The position numbers and the translations under genes are program-made. Positions 50,885 to 60,254 of a stretch of 64,000 nt of DNA are shown in pieces. How positions within the stretch are numbered: position 1 is the stretch's first letter; each line of letters starts with the position of its first letter. The notes below the pieces were generated by a model, which had not been told where the DNA came from, searched no databases, and saw only the letters and a list, made by a program, of their open reading frames with translations. The stretch covers positions 1 through 64,000 of the forward strand of contig JAWOKN010000010.1 of the NCBI GenBank assembly GCA_033854175.1, in the 5' to 3' direction. The stretch comes from DATKPE01 sp033854175. GTDB lineage: Bacteria > Bacteroidota > Ignavibacteria > UBA10030 > SZUA-254.

Positions 50885-53491
50885 ATGAACTACCCTTTCA
50901 CCGATATTGAACAGAAATGGCAGAACTACTGGGACTCCCACCATACGTTCCGCGTGGACGAAGTCCCGTCAAAACGAAAACTCTATATCCTGGACATGTT
51001 TCCCTACCCTTCAGGTTCGGGCCTCCATGTGGGCCACCCCGAGGGGTATACTGCCACCGATATCTATTGCAGATATAAACGGATGCAGGGGTATAATGTC
51101 CTCCATCCGATGGGATGGGACGCCTTTGGCCTCCCGGCCGAACGCTATGCGATGCAAACCGGCATCCATCCAAGCATCACCACCCGCGACAATATCGCCA
51201 ATTTCAAACGCCAGATCAGAATGATCGGGCTGTCGTACGACTGGTCAAGGGAAATCAATACCACCGACCCCGAGTATTATAAATGGACACAATGGATTTT
51301 TCTGAAAATTTTCAATTCCTGGTACGATCCCGCCGCCGGGAAGGCCCGCCCGATCACCGAACTCCCCCTCCCGACGGGGCTCTCCGAGGAAGAACGCACC
51401 CGGTATATCAGCGACCACCGGCTCGCCTATCTCGCGGAAATGCCCGTGAACTGGTGCCCGGCCCTCGGAACCGTCCTTGCCAATGAAGAGGTCGATGAGT
51501 GGGTCGAAAAGGGGTATACCGTCGAACGAAGGTCGATGCGCCAGTGGATGCTCCGTATTACGGCATATGCCGGACGGCTCGAAAAGGATCTGAACGGCCT
51601 CGACTGGCCCTCCGGGATTATCGAAATGCAGAGGAACTGGATCGGACGCTCGGAAGGCGCAGAGGTCGCATTCCGACTCCCCGGCCACAACCAGACCGTG
51701 ACGGTCTTTACCACCCGGCCCGATACGCTGTTCGGTGCAACCTATATGGTCCTTGCACCCGAACATCCGCTCGTCGACCAGCTGACACTACCCGAGCGGA
51801 AAACGGCAGTCGATGAATACCGGTATCAGGCCAAGCTCAAGAGCGAACTGGAACGGACAGCCCTCGATAAGGATAAAACCGGAGTGTTCACGGGTGGATA
51901 TGCGGTCAATCCGGCGACAATGAAGGAAATTCCCGTCTGGATCGCCGATTATGTGATCCTGACCTACGGTACCGGCGCCATCATGGCCGTCCCCGCACAT
52001 GATCAGCGCGATTATGAATTTGCCAGGAATTTCCACCTGCCGATCCGCGCCGTCATTCAACCCGCGCCTGCATGGCTCAGACAGCATGCACCGGAAAGGT
52101 GGAACACACTCCCCGACGATCTCCTCGAAACAGAGTATGAAAAGTCCCCCGAATCGTTCTCTTCCGCCTACACCGAAGAGGGCACCGGCGTCAATTCCGC
52201 AAACCAGGAGGTCTCCCTTGACGGCCTCACGACCGGCAGGGCGATCCGGACGATGACCGAATGGCTCGTGAAGAAAGGGATCGGACGAGCCTCGGTGAAC
52301 TATAAACTCCGCGACTGGCTCTTCTCACGCCAGCGGTACTGGGGAGAACCTTTCCCGATTGTCTATCATGAGGACGGCCACGTGGAGGCGCTTCCCGAGA
52401 AGGATTTACCGGTGGTTTTGCCGGAGAGCAACTCCTTTAAACCGGGCGAAACAGGGGAATCACCACTCTCGACGATACCATCGTGGGTGGACTTGAAGGA
52501 CCCCCGGTCAGGGAAAAAAGTCAAACGTGAAACACATACGATGCCCCAGTGGGCTGGCTCCTGCTGGTATTATCTGCGCTATATCGACCCCCGTAATACC
52601 AGGGAACTTGTCTCCAGGGAGAAGGAAAAATACTGGATGCCTGTCGATTTGTATATCGGCGGGGCGGAACATGCCGTTCTCCATCTTCTCTATGCCCGGT
52701 TCTGGCATAAGGTCCTCTATGACCATGGATACGTTTCAACAGAGGAACCGTTTGCCAGGCTCATCAATCAGGGCACGATTCTCGGCGAGGACGGACAGAA
52801 GATGTCCAAATCCCGGGGGAATGTCGTCAATCCCGACGATGTCGTGCGGGATTACGGCGCGGATGCGCTGCGCCTTTTTGAAATGTTCATGGGACCCCTC
52901 GTCGACACAAAACCCTGGTCCACACGCGGCGTCGAGGGCGTGTTCCGGTTCCTGAATAGGGTGTGGAGAATGGTCGTCGCCGAGGACGGCAGCGTCCACC
53001 CGTCAGTCCGGGATGCCTCGCTCACTCCGGAGCAGGAATTCCTCCTCCACCAGACGATCAAAAAGGTGTCGTCCGATCTTGAGACTCTCAGCTTTAATAC
53101 CGCGATATCCCAGATGATGATCTTCGTCAATGAGTTCCTCAATAGCGACCCGAAACCGCGGAAGGCGGTTGAAACGTTCGTCCTTCTGCTGTCACCCTTC
53201 GCACCACATATCGCGGAAGAATTGTGGTCACGCCTCGGTCATCCCGGCTCACTGGCCTATGAGCCATGGCCGGTCTTTGATGAGGAGAAGACGAAGGTGG
53301 AGAACATCGAAATGGTCGTCCAGATCAACGGGAAGGTCCGGGCAAAATTTCCCGTCCGCATCGATGAGGATGATGAATCCCTCAAAAAGATGGTCCTTGC
53401 AGATGAACGGGTCCGGCAGTATCTGAACGGGAAATCGATCGTCAAAGTCGTGATCGTCAAGAACAAGCTTGTCAGCATTGTCGTGAAGTGA
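50885..53491 (+). CDS. leuS: Leucine--tRNA ligase
   Basis: An 868-residue class I synthetase. The HIGH-type motif appears in PYPSGSGLHVGHPEGYT (near residue 42) and KMSKS at about residue 639 (GQKMSKSRGNV). The large inserted editing domain and the C-terminal domain are both present, so it should both charge and proofread. It heads a plus-strand series of envelope-glycan genes; the next gene begins 6 nt after its stop. Confidence 0.98.
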   Translation: MNYPFTDIEQKWQNYWDSHHTFRVDEVPSKRKLYILDMFPYPSGSGLHVGHPEGYTATDIYCRYKRMQGYNVLHPMGWDAFGLPAERYAMQTGIHPSITTRDNIANFKRQIRMIGLSYDWSREINTTDPEYYKWTQWIFLKIFNSWYDPAAGKARPITELPLPTGLSEEERTRYISDHRLAYLAEMPVNWCPALGTVLANEEVDEWVEKGYTVERRSMRQWMLRITAYAGRLEKDLNGLDWPSGIIEMQRNWIGRSEGAEVAFRLPGHNQTVTVFTTRPDTLFGATYMVLAPEHPLVDQLTLPERKTAVDEYRYQAKLKSELERTALDKDKTGVFTGGYAVNPATMKEIPVWIADYVILTYGTGAIMAVPAHDQRDYEFARNFHLPIRAVIQPAPAWLRQHAPERWNTLPDDLLETEYEKSPESFSSAYTEEGTGVNSANQEVSLDGLTTGRAIRTMTEWLVKKGIGRASVNYKLRDWLFSRQRYWGEPFPIVYHEDGHVEALPEKDLPVVLPESNSFKPGETGESPLSTIPSWVDLKDPRSGKKVKRETHTMPQWAGSCWYYLRYIDPRNTRELVSREKEKYWMPVDLYIGGAEHAVLHLLYARFWHKVLYDHGYVSTEEPFARLINQGTILGEDGQKMSKSRGNVVNPDDVVRDYGADALRLFEMFMGPLVDTKPWSTRGVEGVFRFLNRVWRMVVAEDGSVHPSVRDASLTPEQEFLLHQTIKKVSSDLETLSFNTAISQMMIFVNEFLNSDPKPRKAVETFVLLLSPFAPHIAEELWSRLGHPGSLAYEPWPVFDEEKTKVENIEMVVQINGKVRAKFPVRIDEDDESLKKMVLADERVRQYLNGKSIVKVVIVKNKLVSIVVK

Positions 53492-53497
53492 ATCCTC

Positions 53498-54310
53498 ATG
53501 GCCGCGATATCCGTCGTCGTCATCACCTATAACGAGGAACAAAATATCGAGCGCTGCCTGAGAAGCCTTTCCTGGGCCGACGAGATCATCGTCGTCGATT
53601 CGTTCAGCACCGACAGGACAGTCGATCTGGCACGCAAGGTTACCCCCCTGATATTCCAGCACGCCTACGACGGCGATATCCCCCAGCGTGAACGCGGTTT
53701 TGCACGTGCGAAATCTGACTGGCTCCTCTATGTCGATGCCGATGAAGAGGTGTCGGCCGAATTACGGGACGAGATCCTCGAAACGCTCTCATCACCCGGG
53801 GGATTCAACGGCTACGAAATTCCCCGGAAGGTCTTCATTCTGGGCCGATGGATCCGACACGGAGGCTGGTTCCCCGATTATACCCTGCGCCTTTTCCGTA
53901 AAACCTCCTATCACCCGGAGTTCGCCGAGGTCCATGGCGGCTTTGCCGTCGGGGGGGAAAAGGGGAGACTGAACGGTTTCCTCAACCATTATACCTATAA
54001 TTCCCTGGAACAGTATATCGCCAAAATGAACGATTATACCTCCCTCCAGGTGTCGAATAAACTACGGACAAACCGGAAACCCGTCCACGTCTTGAAACTC
54101 TTTTTCAGCCCCCTCTCGCATTTTTTCCGTAAGTATGTGTCAAACAGCGGATATAAGGACGGCATGATCGGTTTTGTCCTTGCCGGCCTCGGTGCCATCT
54201 CAACCCTCGCACTCTATGCCAAATTGTGGGAGTATCAGATGCGGACCAGGGAGGGAGCCGGAAATCTTCCCCCCATCACCAATGTCGACCTTCAACAGTT
54301 CAGGCGGTGA
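53498..54310 (+). CDS. Family 2 glycosyltransferase (WaaE/KdtX-like)
   Basis: A 270-residue GT-A enzyme resembling lipopolysaccharide core glucosyltransferases of the WaaE group. The N-terminus SVVVITYNEEQNIERCLRSL, the DSFSTDRT loop and the DADEE metal-binding motif are clear; IPRKVFILGRWIRHGGWFPDYTLRLFR is the group signature. A hydrophobic helix near the C-terminus probably holds it to the inner membrane. The gene at 58216 is a paralogue. Confidence 0.85.
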   Translation: MAAISVVVITYNEEQNIERCLRSLSWADEIIVVDSFSTDRTVDLARKVTPLIFQHAYDGDIPQRERGFARAKSDWLLYVDADEEVSAELRDEILETLSSPGGFNGYEIPRKVFILGRWIRHGGWFPDYTLRLFRKTSYHPEFAEVHGGFAVGGEKGRLNGFLNHYTYNSLEQYIAKMNDYTSLQVSNKLRTNRKPVHVLKLFFSPLSHFFRKYVSNSGYKDGMIGFVLAGLGAISTLALYAKLWEYQMRTREGAGNLPPITNVDLQQFRR

Positions 54311-54313
54311 GGC

Positions 54314-55159
54314 ATGACCCCGGACCGCCGCGAACAACGATCGCTGACACTGATTATCGCCGTCTATAACGAGGTGCGATACCTGGAATATATCCTGATG
54401 AGCCTCGGGCAGCAGACAATGAAGGATTTTGAGGTCATCGTCGCCGATGACGGCTCGGGACCGGAGATTTCCCGGCTGATCGGACGGATGCAGGAGGAGG
54501 GCCTCCCGTTTCCCGTCCGCCACCTCTGGCACGAAGACGCGGGTTTCAGAAAGAATATGATGCTCAATAAGGCCATAGCCGCTTCGGAAACAGGCTACCT
54601 GGTGTTTATCGACGGCGACTGCCTCCCGCATCATGAATTCCTCCGCGACCATTGGAACAACCGGGCACCCCGCACACTCCTCTGCGGCAGACGCGTGAAC
54701 CTGAGCCGGCCGATGACCGAACGTATTACCCCCGAAGCGGTCCGGAACCGCTCCTATCAGAGGTATTCACTGGCTCTCGTCTGGGACGGCCTTCTTGCAA
54801 AAAGCAGCAACCTTGAGGATGGCATCAGGATCTCAAATCCGATCATCCGCCGCATCCTTCACCGGAACCAGGCCCGCATCCTCGGGTGCAATTTTTCGGT
54901 CGAGAAACAACTGATGGAGGAGATTAACGGCTTCAACGAGGATTACCAGGCCCCGGGGATCGGCGAGGATACCGATGTCGCCTATCGCCTCTCCCTTGTC
55001 GGCGCGCACTTTTCCACACTCCGCTATCAGGCGATCCTCTACCACCTCTATCATCCGGTCACCCGCGTCGGGAATGAGAACCGCAGGATTTTCGCCGAAG
55101 TCGAGCGGTTGCGCCAGAGCCGGTGCCCGAACGGTTTGACGAAACCCGTCGAGATCTAG
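54314..55159 (+). CDS. Family 2 glycosyltransferase
   Basis: A 281-residue GT-A protein: LTLIIAVYNEVRYLEYIL at the N-terminus, FIDGDCLPHHEF as the metal-binding DxD, and a C-terminal GCNFSVEKQLMEEINGFNED segment followed by GIGEDTDVAYR, typical of the galactosyltransferase-type C-terminal domain. It starts 3 nt after the previous gene. Donor and acceptor cannot be read from sequence. Confidence 0.85.
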   Translation: MTPDRREQRSLTLIIAVYNEVRYLEYILMSLGQQTMKDFEVIVADDGSGPEISRLIGRMQEEGLPFPVRHLWHEDAGFRKNMMLNKAIAASETGYLVFIDGDCLPHHEFLRDHWNNRAPRTLLCGRRVNLSRPMTERITPEAVRNRSYQRYSLALVWDGLLAKSSNLEDGIRISNPIIRRILHRNQARILGCNFSVEKQLMEEINGFNEDYQAPGIGEDTDVAYRLSLVGAHFSTLRYQAILYHLYHPVTRVGNENRRIFAEVERLRQSRCPNGLTKPVEI

Positions 55160-55166
55160 CAGCCGT

Positions 55167-57008
55167 ATGAAAAATTTCAGCACATATTTCCGGATCGTCA
55201 GGTTTTCAAAACCCTACTGGAAACATATCGCCTCCTCGATCGGCTGCACGGTGATGTATTCGGTCTTCAGCGGTGTCTCCATCTACCTTTTTATCCCCCT
55301 CCTCACCGTTCTCTTTAACCCGGCCCCAGCCGGCGGAGGCCCGGCGGCGGGATTCAGGATGCCGCTCCCGGGTTATGATTTCGTCAATGCGCTGAAGGAA
55401 AGGTTTGTCGGGTTTGTTTTTCAGGGGTCACAGACGGATGCCCTCCTGCGCATCTGCCTTATCCTGATCCTGGCGTTCGTCATCAAGAATTTTTTCGGCT
55501 ATATGCAGTCGTTCCTCATGAGCTATGCCGAGGAAGGGGTCATCAAGGATGTCCGCAATGCCCTCTACCGCCACCTCCACGAACTCCCCCTGGGCTACTT
55601 TACCCATGAACGCACCGGTGAACTGATCTCAAGGATCACCAACGATGTCACGATCATCAACGGGGGAGTGAGCGCACTGTTCGTGACGCTCATCCGCGAA
55701 CCCCTCCTCGTGATCGTTTTCCTCGGTCTTGCCGTGTCACTGAGCTGGCAGCTGACGCTGATTTCATTTTTTGTCTTCCCGTTCGCCCTTTCGATCATCA
55801 GCTTCATCGCCATACGGCTCCATAAGGAACGGAGTCTTTCACAGGAGCGCCTTGCCGACATAACGGCTGTCCTGCAGGAGACCATTTCCGGTGTCAAGGT
55901 GGTCAAGGCGTTCGGCATGGAGGATTTTGAAAACCGGAAGTTCCAGGAAGAGACAAAACGGTACTTTTCCTCCCTGATCAGGATCACCCGCATCCGCGAT
56001 CTGGCATCCCCGATGACCGAGATTCTGAGCGTCATCGCCGGAGCGGTCATCATCTGGTACGGCGGACAGCAGATTCTCCTCGAACACCGCCTGAATGCAA
56101 GTGAGTTTTTGAGTTTCCTCTTCATCATCTTCCAGGTGATGCCCCCGATCAAGGAACTGACGAATGTCAATAACCGGATCCAGGAGGCAAGCGCGGCTGC
56201 AAAGAGGATTTTCGAGATTCTCGATACAAAACCGAGTATCGGAAATACCCCCGGCGCTGTCCCCATCCCGGGCTTCAATTCCTCGATTGAGTTTCAGAAC
56301 GTCTCGTTCGCCTATGACGGCTCCGACGGCGTGCTTGCCGGTGTCAGCCTGACGATCCGCAAAGGGGAGGTGGTCGCAATCGTCGGCCCGAGCGGAAGCG
56401 GAAAAACCACGATGGTCGACCTCCTCCCGAGGTTCTATGACCCCACCATCGGAAGAATATTCATCGACGGCCTCGATCTCAGGGAAATCGACCTCCGGTC
56501 GCTCAGGGAGAAGATCGGCGTCGTGACGCAGGAAACCATCCTCTTCAACGACAGCGTGAAAAATAATATCGCCTATGGCCTCGAGGAGTGCCCGATGGAC
56601 GCCATCATCGAGGCCGCCAAGGCCGCGAATGCCCACAGGTTTATCATGGAGATGCCCAGACAGTACGAGAATATCATCGGCGAACGCGGCGTCAAGCTTT
56701 CCGGCGGGGAACGCCAGCGGATTTCCCTGGCAAGGGCGATTCTTAAAAATCCCCCGATCCTCATCCTCGACGAGGCCACATCGGCCCTTGACACAGAATC
56801 GGAAATTCTTGTCCAGGAGGCCATCAATAACCTGATGAGCGGCCGGACCTCGATCGTCATCGCCCACCGGCTATCCACGATCCAACATGCCGACCGCATT
56901 GTCGTCCTTCACCAGGGGAAGATCGTCGAAATCGGCACCCATACCGAACTCATTGCGAACCCCCAGGGCCTCTACAGAAAGCTTTTTGAACTGCAGTTCC
57001 GCGTATGA
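55167..57008 (+). CDS. ABC exporter, MsbA-like
   Basis: A 613-residue half-transporter, with about six membrane helices in residues 1-320 and a nucleotide-binding domain. Walker A is GPSGSGKTT near residue 407, the signature LSGGERQRISLARA near 511, and Walker B ILILDEATSALD near 530. In this setting it most likely flips lipid A-core or another lipid-linked glycan across the inner membrane. The next gene overlaps its stop (ATGA), so translation is coupled. Confidence 0.85.
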   Translation: MKNFSTYFRIVRFSKPYWKHIASSIGCTVMYSVFSGVSIYLFIPLLTVLFNPAPAGGGPAAGFRMPLPGYDFVNALKERFVGFVFQGSQTDALLRICLILILAFVIKNFFGYMQSFLMSYAEEGVIKDVRNALYRHLHELPLGYFTHERTGELISRITNDVTIINGGVSALFVTLIREPLLVIVFLGLAVSLSWQLTLISFFVFPFALSIISFIAIRLHKERSLSQERLADITAVLQETISGVKVVKAFGMEDFENRKFQEETKRYFSSLIRITRIRDLASPMTEILSVIAGAVIIWYGGQQILLEHRLNASEFLSFLFIIFQVMPPIKELTNVNNRIQEASAAAKRIFEILDTKPSIGNTPGAVPIPGFNSSIEFQNVSFAYDGSDGVLAGVSLTIRKGEVVAIVGPSGSGKTTMVDLLPRFYDPTIGRIFIDGLDLREIDLRSLREKIGVVTQETILFNDSVKNNIAYGLEECPMDAIIEAAKAANAHRFIMEMPRQYENIIGERGVKLSGGERQRISLARAILKNPPILILDEATSALDTESEILVQEAINNLMSGRTSIVIAHRLSTIQHADRIVVLHQGKIVEIGTHTELIANPQGLYRKLFELQFRV

Positions 57009-58219
57009 CCGAACCCGACACTTCGCCGGCCCAGGAAATTCCCCCCCAACACTGGCTTCGCAATGCCGTCTTCTGGCTTGCCGTCGTTTCCTCCTCGGCG
57101 GTCGCGTTTTCTGTTGCGATATCCTCTGTCACGATGGGCCTGGCCATCGGTCTCTGGCTCATCGGGCTTTTATGGTCGCGCGGACGGTCGTTTACACCGA
57201 CACCGCTCGATCTCCTTTTCCTTGCCTACGCCGTCGCCGAACTCGCCGTTGCATGTTTTTCTCCCGAGCCGATGCATGCCCTGGTGAACGCCAAACGCCT
57301 TTTTCTTTTCTCGTTTGTCTACCTGCTGAGCTATGCGGTCAGCGACAGGAAAAAACTCGCTCTGGTGGTCGGCATCTTCGTGGCGGTGACTGCGGTCATC
57401 TCGTTTGTTGAATTTTTCTCCCTTTCTCTGGCCCGCGGCCATTTTCAGCGACTCTCATTGTTTCAGATGGTCCTGACCGAAGGGGGCATAAAAATGATCG
57501 CCCTCCTTCTCGCCCTCCCGTTCCTCTTCGACCGCCGACTGACGGGGAAGTGGCGGTGGCTGACACTCCTTTCGGTCATCTTCCTGTTCATCGGCCTTGT
57601 CCTCACACAGACCAGAAGCTCGTGGCTCGGACTTGTCGGCGGCCTGATCACGCTCGGATTCGTCAAGGACAGGAAGATTCTGATCGCCCTGGTCGTCCTC
57701 ATCATCGTTTTTCTTCTTGTCGCACCCGCCGACTTCCGGTCACGCGCGGCAACAATTTTCGATCCCGCCAAAACGTCGAACCTGACACGGATCCATATGG
57801 TCGAAACGGGGTGGAAAATGTTCATGGATCATCCCCTCGCCGGCTATGGGGATATCGATCTCCGGAAATATTACATCGCCTATATCGTCCCCCTGGATGA
57901 TGCCGAGGGCGGCCATCTTCATAATAATGTCATGATGCTCCTTGTGACACTCGGCATTGCCGGATTTTCCGCCGTCATGGCGCTTTTTATCAGGATCGGA
58001 GGGATGATGCTCTCCGCCATCCGGAAGACCCGCGACCTGCTGCTCGAGGGGAACGTTGCCATCGGCTGCTTTTCCGCCTATATCGGCTTTCATATCAACG
58101 GACTTTTTGAATGGAACTACGGCGACCACGAGATCGCCGTCCTTCTCTGGACGACCGTCGGTCTGTCCCTGGTCATCCTGCGGTCCGCTTCGATGCCGGG
58201 ATGGGAGCGGCACTCATGA
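57005..58219 (+). CDS. O-antigen ligase/polymerase-like membrane protein
   Basis: A 404-residue protein with about ten hydrophobic helices. The RSSWLGLVGGL segment and the following periplasmic loop with GGHLHNNVMMLLVTLG match the Wzy_C/WaaL family, which joins polymer to lipid A-core or polymerises O units in the periplasm. Ligase and polymerase cannot be told apart by sequence alone; the LPS-core neighbours favour ligase. It overlaps both neighbours by 4 nt. Confidence 0.8.
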   Translation: MTEPDTSPAQEIPPQHWLRNAVFWLAVVSSSAVAFSVAISSVTMGLAIGLWLIGLLWSRGRSFTPTPLDLLFLAYAVAELAVACFSPEPMHALVNAKRLFLFSFVYLLSYAVSDRKKLALVVGIFVAVTAVISFVEFFSLSLARGHFQRLSLFQMVLTEGGIKMIALLLALPFLFDRRLTGKWRWLTLLSVIFLFIGLVLTQTRSSWLGLVGGLITLGFVKDRKILIALVVLIIVFLLVAPADFRSRAATIFDPAKTSNLTRIHMVETGWKMFMDHPLAGYGDIDLRKYYIAYIVPLDDAEGGHLHNNVMMLLVTLGIAGFSAVMALFIRIGGMMLSAIRKTRDLLLEGNVAIGCFSAYIGFHINGLFEWNYGDHEIAVLLWTTVGLSLVILRSASMPGWERHS

Positions 58220-58980
58220 CCGGAAACGGTTTTCCTCTCTCGGTCATCGTCATCACCCTCAATGAGGAGAAGAATATCCGGGAGTGCCTCGAGAGCGTCG
58301 CGTGGGCAGATGATATCGTCGTTGTCGATGCGCGAAGCCGCGATCGCACGACGGAACTCGCACGGCAGTTTACGGAGAAGGTGTTTGTGGCCGATTGGAA
58401 CGGCTACGCCGGGGCGAAGGAATACGCCCTCACCAAGACGAGACATGAATGGGTGCTCTGGCTTGACGCCGATGAACGCGTCACACCCGCCCTTGCCGCC
58501 GAGATCCGGGATCTCCTAAAGAAGCCAAACCCGGCGGCGTCGGCCTACGAAATTCCCCGCCGTGCATTTTTTCTCGGCAAATGGATTCGGCATTGCGGAT
58601 GGTACCCCGGGTATGTGACCCGGCTTTTCAGAAGACAATCCGCCCGCTTCTCATCCTCACTCGTCCATGAACATCTCGAGGTCAGCGGGGATGTCAGCCG
58701 CCTCCACTCCGCGATCGACCATTATACGGACGATACCCTCTTCCACTACTTCAGGAAGTTCAATAACTATACCTCGCTCGCCGCCCGGGACCTCCGCCTC
58801 AGGCATAAGGTGTTCAGAGCGGCCGATCTGATTTTCCGGCCGCCGTTTCTTTTTCTGAAAATGTATGTCATCAAACGGGGGTTCCTCGATGGATGGCACG
58901 GACTGGTCCTCGCCATGGTTTCAGCGGCGTATGTCTTCACCAAATATGCGAAGCGGTGGGAATTGGACGCCGACGTCTGA
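58216..58980 (+). CDS. Family 2 glycosyltransferase (WaaE/KdtX-like), second copy
   Basis: A 254-residue paralogue of the gene at 53498: SVIVITLNEEKNIRECLESV, DARSRDRT, LDADERV, and IPRRAFFLGKWIRHCGWYPGYVTRLFRR align closely. ATG at 58216 is set by the ATGA overlap with the ligase-like gene; a longer open frame from 58111 lies inside that gene. Two WaaE-like enzymes suggest two similar linkages in the core, but specificity is unknown. Confidence 0.85.
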   Translation: MTGNGFPLSVIVITLNEEKNIRECLESVAWADDIVVVDARSRDRTTELARQFTEKVFVADWNGYAGAKEYALTKTRHEWVLWLDADERVTPALAAEIRDLLKKPNPAASAYEIPRRAFFLGKWIRHCGWYPGYVTRLFRRQSARFSSSLVHEHLEVSGDVSRLHSAIDHYTDDTLFHYFRKFNNYTSLAARDLRLRHKVFRAADLIFRPPFLFLKMYVIKRGFLDGWHGLVLAMVSAAYVFTKYAKRWELDADV

Positions 58981-58993
58981 CCCCTCCGGCGGT

Positions 58994-59022
58994 TTGATTT
59001 TCAGCCGCAAATTGCCTACAAT
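58994..59022 (+). promoter_or_regulatory. Promoter of the DUF1844-nadK-radA run
   Basis: TTGATT (58994-58999), a 17-nt spacer and TACAAT (59017-59022) fill the 69-nt gap before the DUF1844 gene. GAGGAAA lies just before the ATG at 59050. Confidence 0.6.
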
Positions 59023-59049
59023 TCCCCGAGAACGATCAGAGGAAACTCC

Positions 59050-59364
59050 ATGGATGCCAAGGAAAAACAATCGATGCTGCTCATGCAGCTGGTCATGCTG
59101 TTCCAGTCGGCGGCGTTGCAGCAGATGGGGAAATTGAAGAATCCTATCAGCGATAAGATCGAACGCGACCTTCAGCAGGCCCAGATATCCATCGATATGA
59201 TCTCCATGCTCTACGACAAGACGAAGGGGAACCTGACCGACGAGGAGGAAAAAATGATCTCTTCCGTTCTCCGGGACCTCCGGCTGAACTATGTCGATGA
59301 GGCCAATAAAAAACCGGATCAGCCGCCGTCTGACGAAGCGGCCGGGAAAGACGAAGCAACATGA
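59050..59364 (+). CDS. DUF1844 family protein
   Basis: A 104-residue helical protein. LLMQLVMLFQSAALQQMGKLKNP and the later IDMISMLYDKTKGNLTDEEEKMISSVL match the DUF1844 family, whose role is unknown. The tail is charged and Pro-rich. Its stop overlaps the nadK start (ATGA), so the two are translated together. Confidence 0.85.
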   Translation: MDAKEKQSMLLMQLVMLFQSAALQQMGKLKNPISDKIERDLQQAQISIDMISMLYDKTKGNLTDEEEKMISSVLRDLRLNYVDEANKKPDQPPSDEAAGKDEAT

Positions 59365-60254
59365 AATTCGGAATCATCGGGAACCTTCAGAAACCGACCC
59401 TCCTGGATGTGTGCCGGCGCCTCGTGCTGTTCCTCGACGGCAAAAAATTATCCTATTGCCTCGAGGAGAACCTCGCGCGCTGGCTCCTTGTCCGTGATGT
59501 CGCCCTGACGGTCGGACCCGCCGGCTTTTTTGAGGAGACAATCCTCCCCGGCAAGTGCGATTGCCTCATCGCCCTGGGCGGCGACGGGACGATGCTCACT
59601 GCCGCCCGGATCGTCGGCAAACGGGCAACCCCCATCCTCGGCGTCAACCTCGGCAAACTGGGCTTTATGGCCGAGGCCTCGGTGGATGATCTGGAGGATG
59701 CCATTACCGAAATCGTGGCCAGGGAGACCTGGATCGACGAACGAATGGTCCTGAAGGTTCAGGCCGAGGGCTTCTCAAAGGAGTTCTGTGCCCTCAATGA
59801 CGTGGTCATCGACCGCGGCCTGTCACCCAGAATCCTGACGCTCGAAACCTCTGTGGACGACGACTTCCTGGTGTCACTTGCCGCCGACGGGATCATTTTT
59901 ACCACACCCACGGGTTCGACCGCATACTCGCTTGCAAGCGGCGGACCGATCATCGCACCCAAAAGCAGGGTCATTGCCATAACACCGATTTCCCCCCATA
60001 CACTGACAGCCCGCGCCGTCGTCGTACCCGATACGAGCGTCCTCCGCATCACCGTCCCCTCAGCCGTGAAACCCGTGCACCTGATCGCCGACGGACAGGG
60101 GGAGGATTTTTTCAACGCGCCGGTGACATTTACAATCCGGAAGGCGGACTATACCGTCAATCTCGTCAAACGCAAATCCTCCTCCTATTTTGACCTCCTC
60201 CGCGAGAAGTTACTCTGGGGGAGCGATATCAGGGTGAGCGGCAAGGTCCAATGA
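59361..60254 (+). CDS. nadK: NAD kinase
   Basis: A 297-residue cytoplasmic enzyme that phosphorylates NAD to NADP. The ATP-site motif GGDGTML is at about residues 73-79; NLGKLGFMAE, LNDVVIDRG and TPTGSTAYSLASGGPI follow, the family's NAD-binding regions. It overlaps the previous and next genes by 4 nt each. Confidence 0.96.
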   Translation: MKFGIIGNLQKPTLLDVCRRLVLFLDGKKLSYCLEENLARWLLVRDVALTVGPAGFFEETILPGKCDCLIALGGDGTMLTAARIVGKRATPILGVNLGKLGFMAEASVDDLEDAITEIVARETWIDERMVLKVQAEGFSKEFCALNDVVIDRGLSPRILTLETSVDDDFLVSLAADGIIFTTPTGSTAYSLASGGPIIAPKSRVIAITPISPHTLTARAVVVPDTSVLRITVPSAVKPVHLIADGQGEDFFNAPVTFTIRKADYTVNLVKRKSSSYFDLLREKLLWGSDIRVSGKVQ

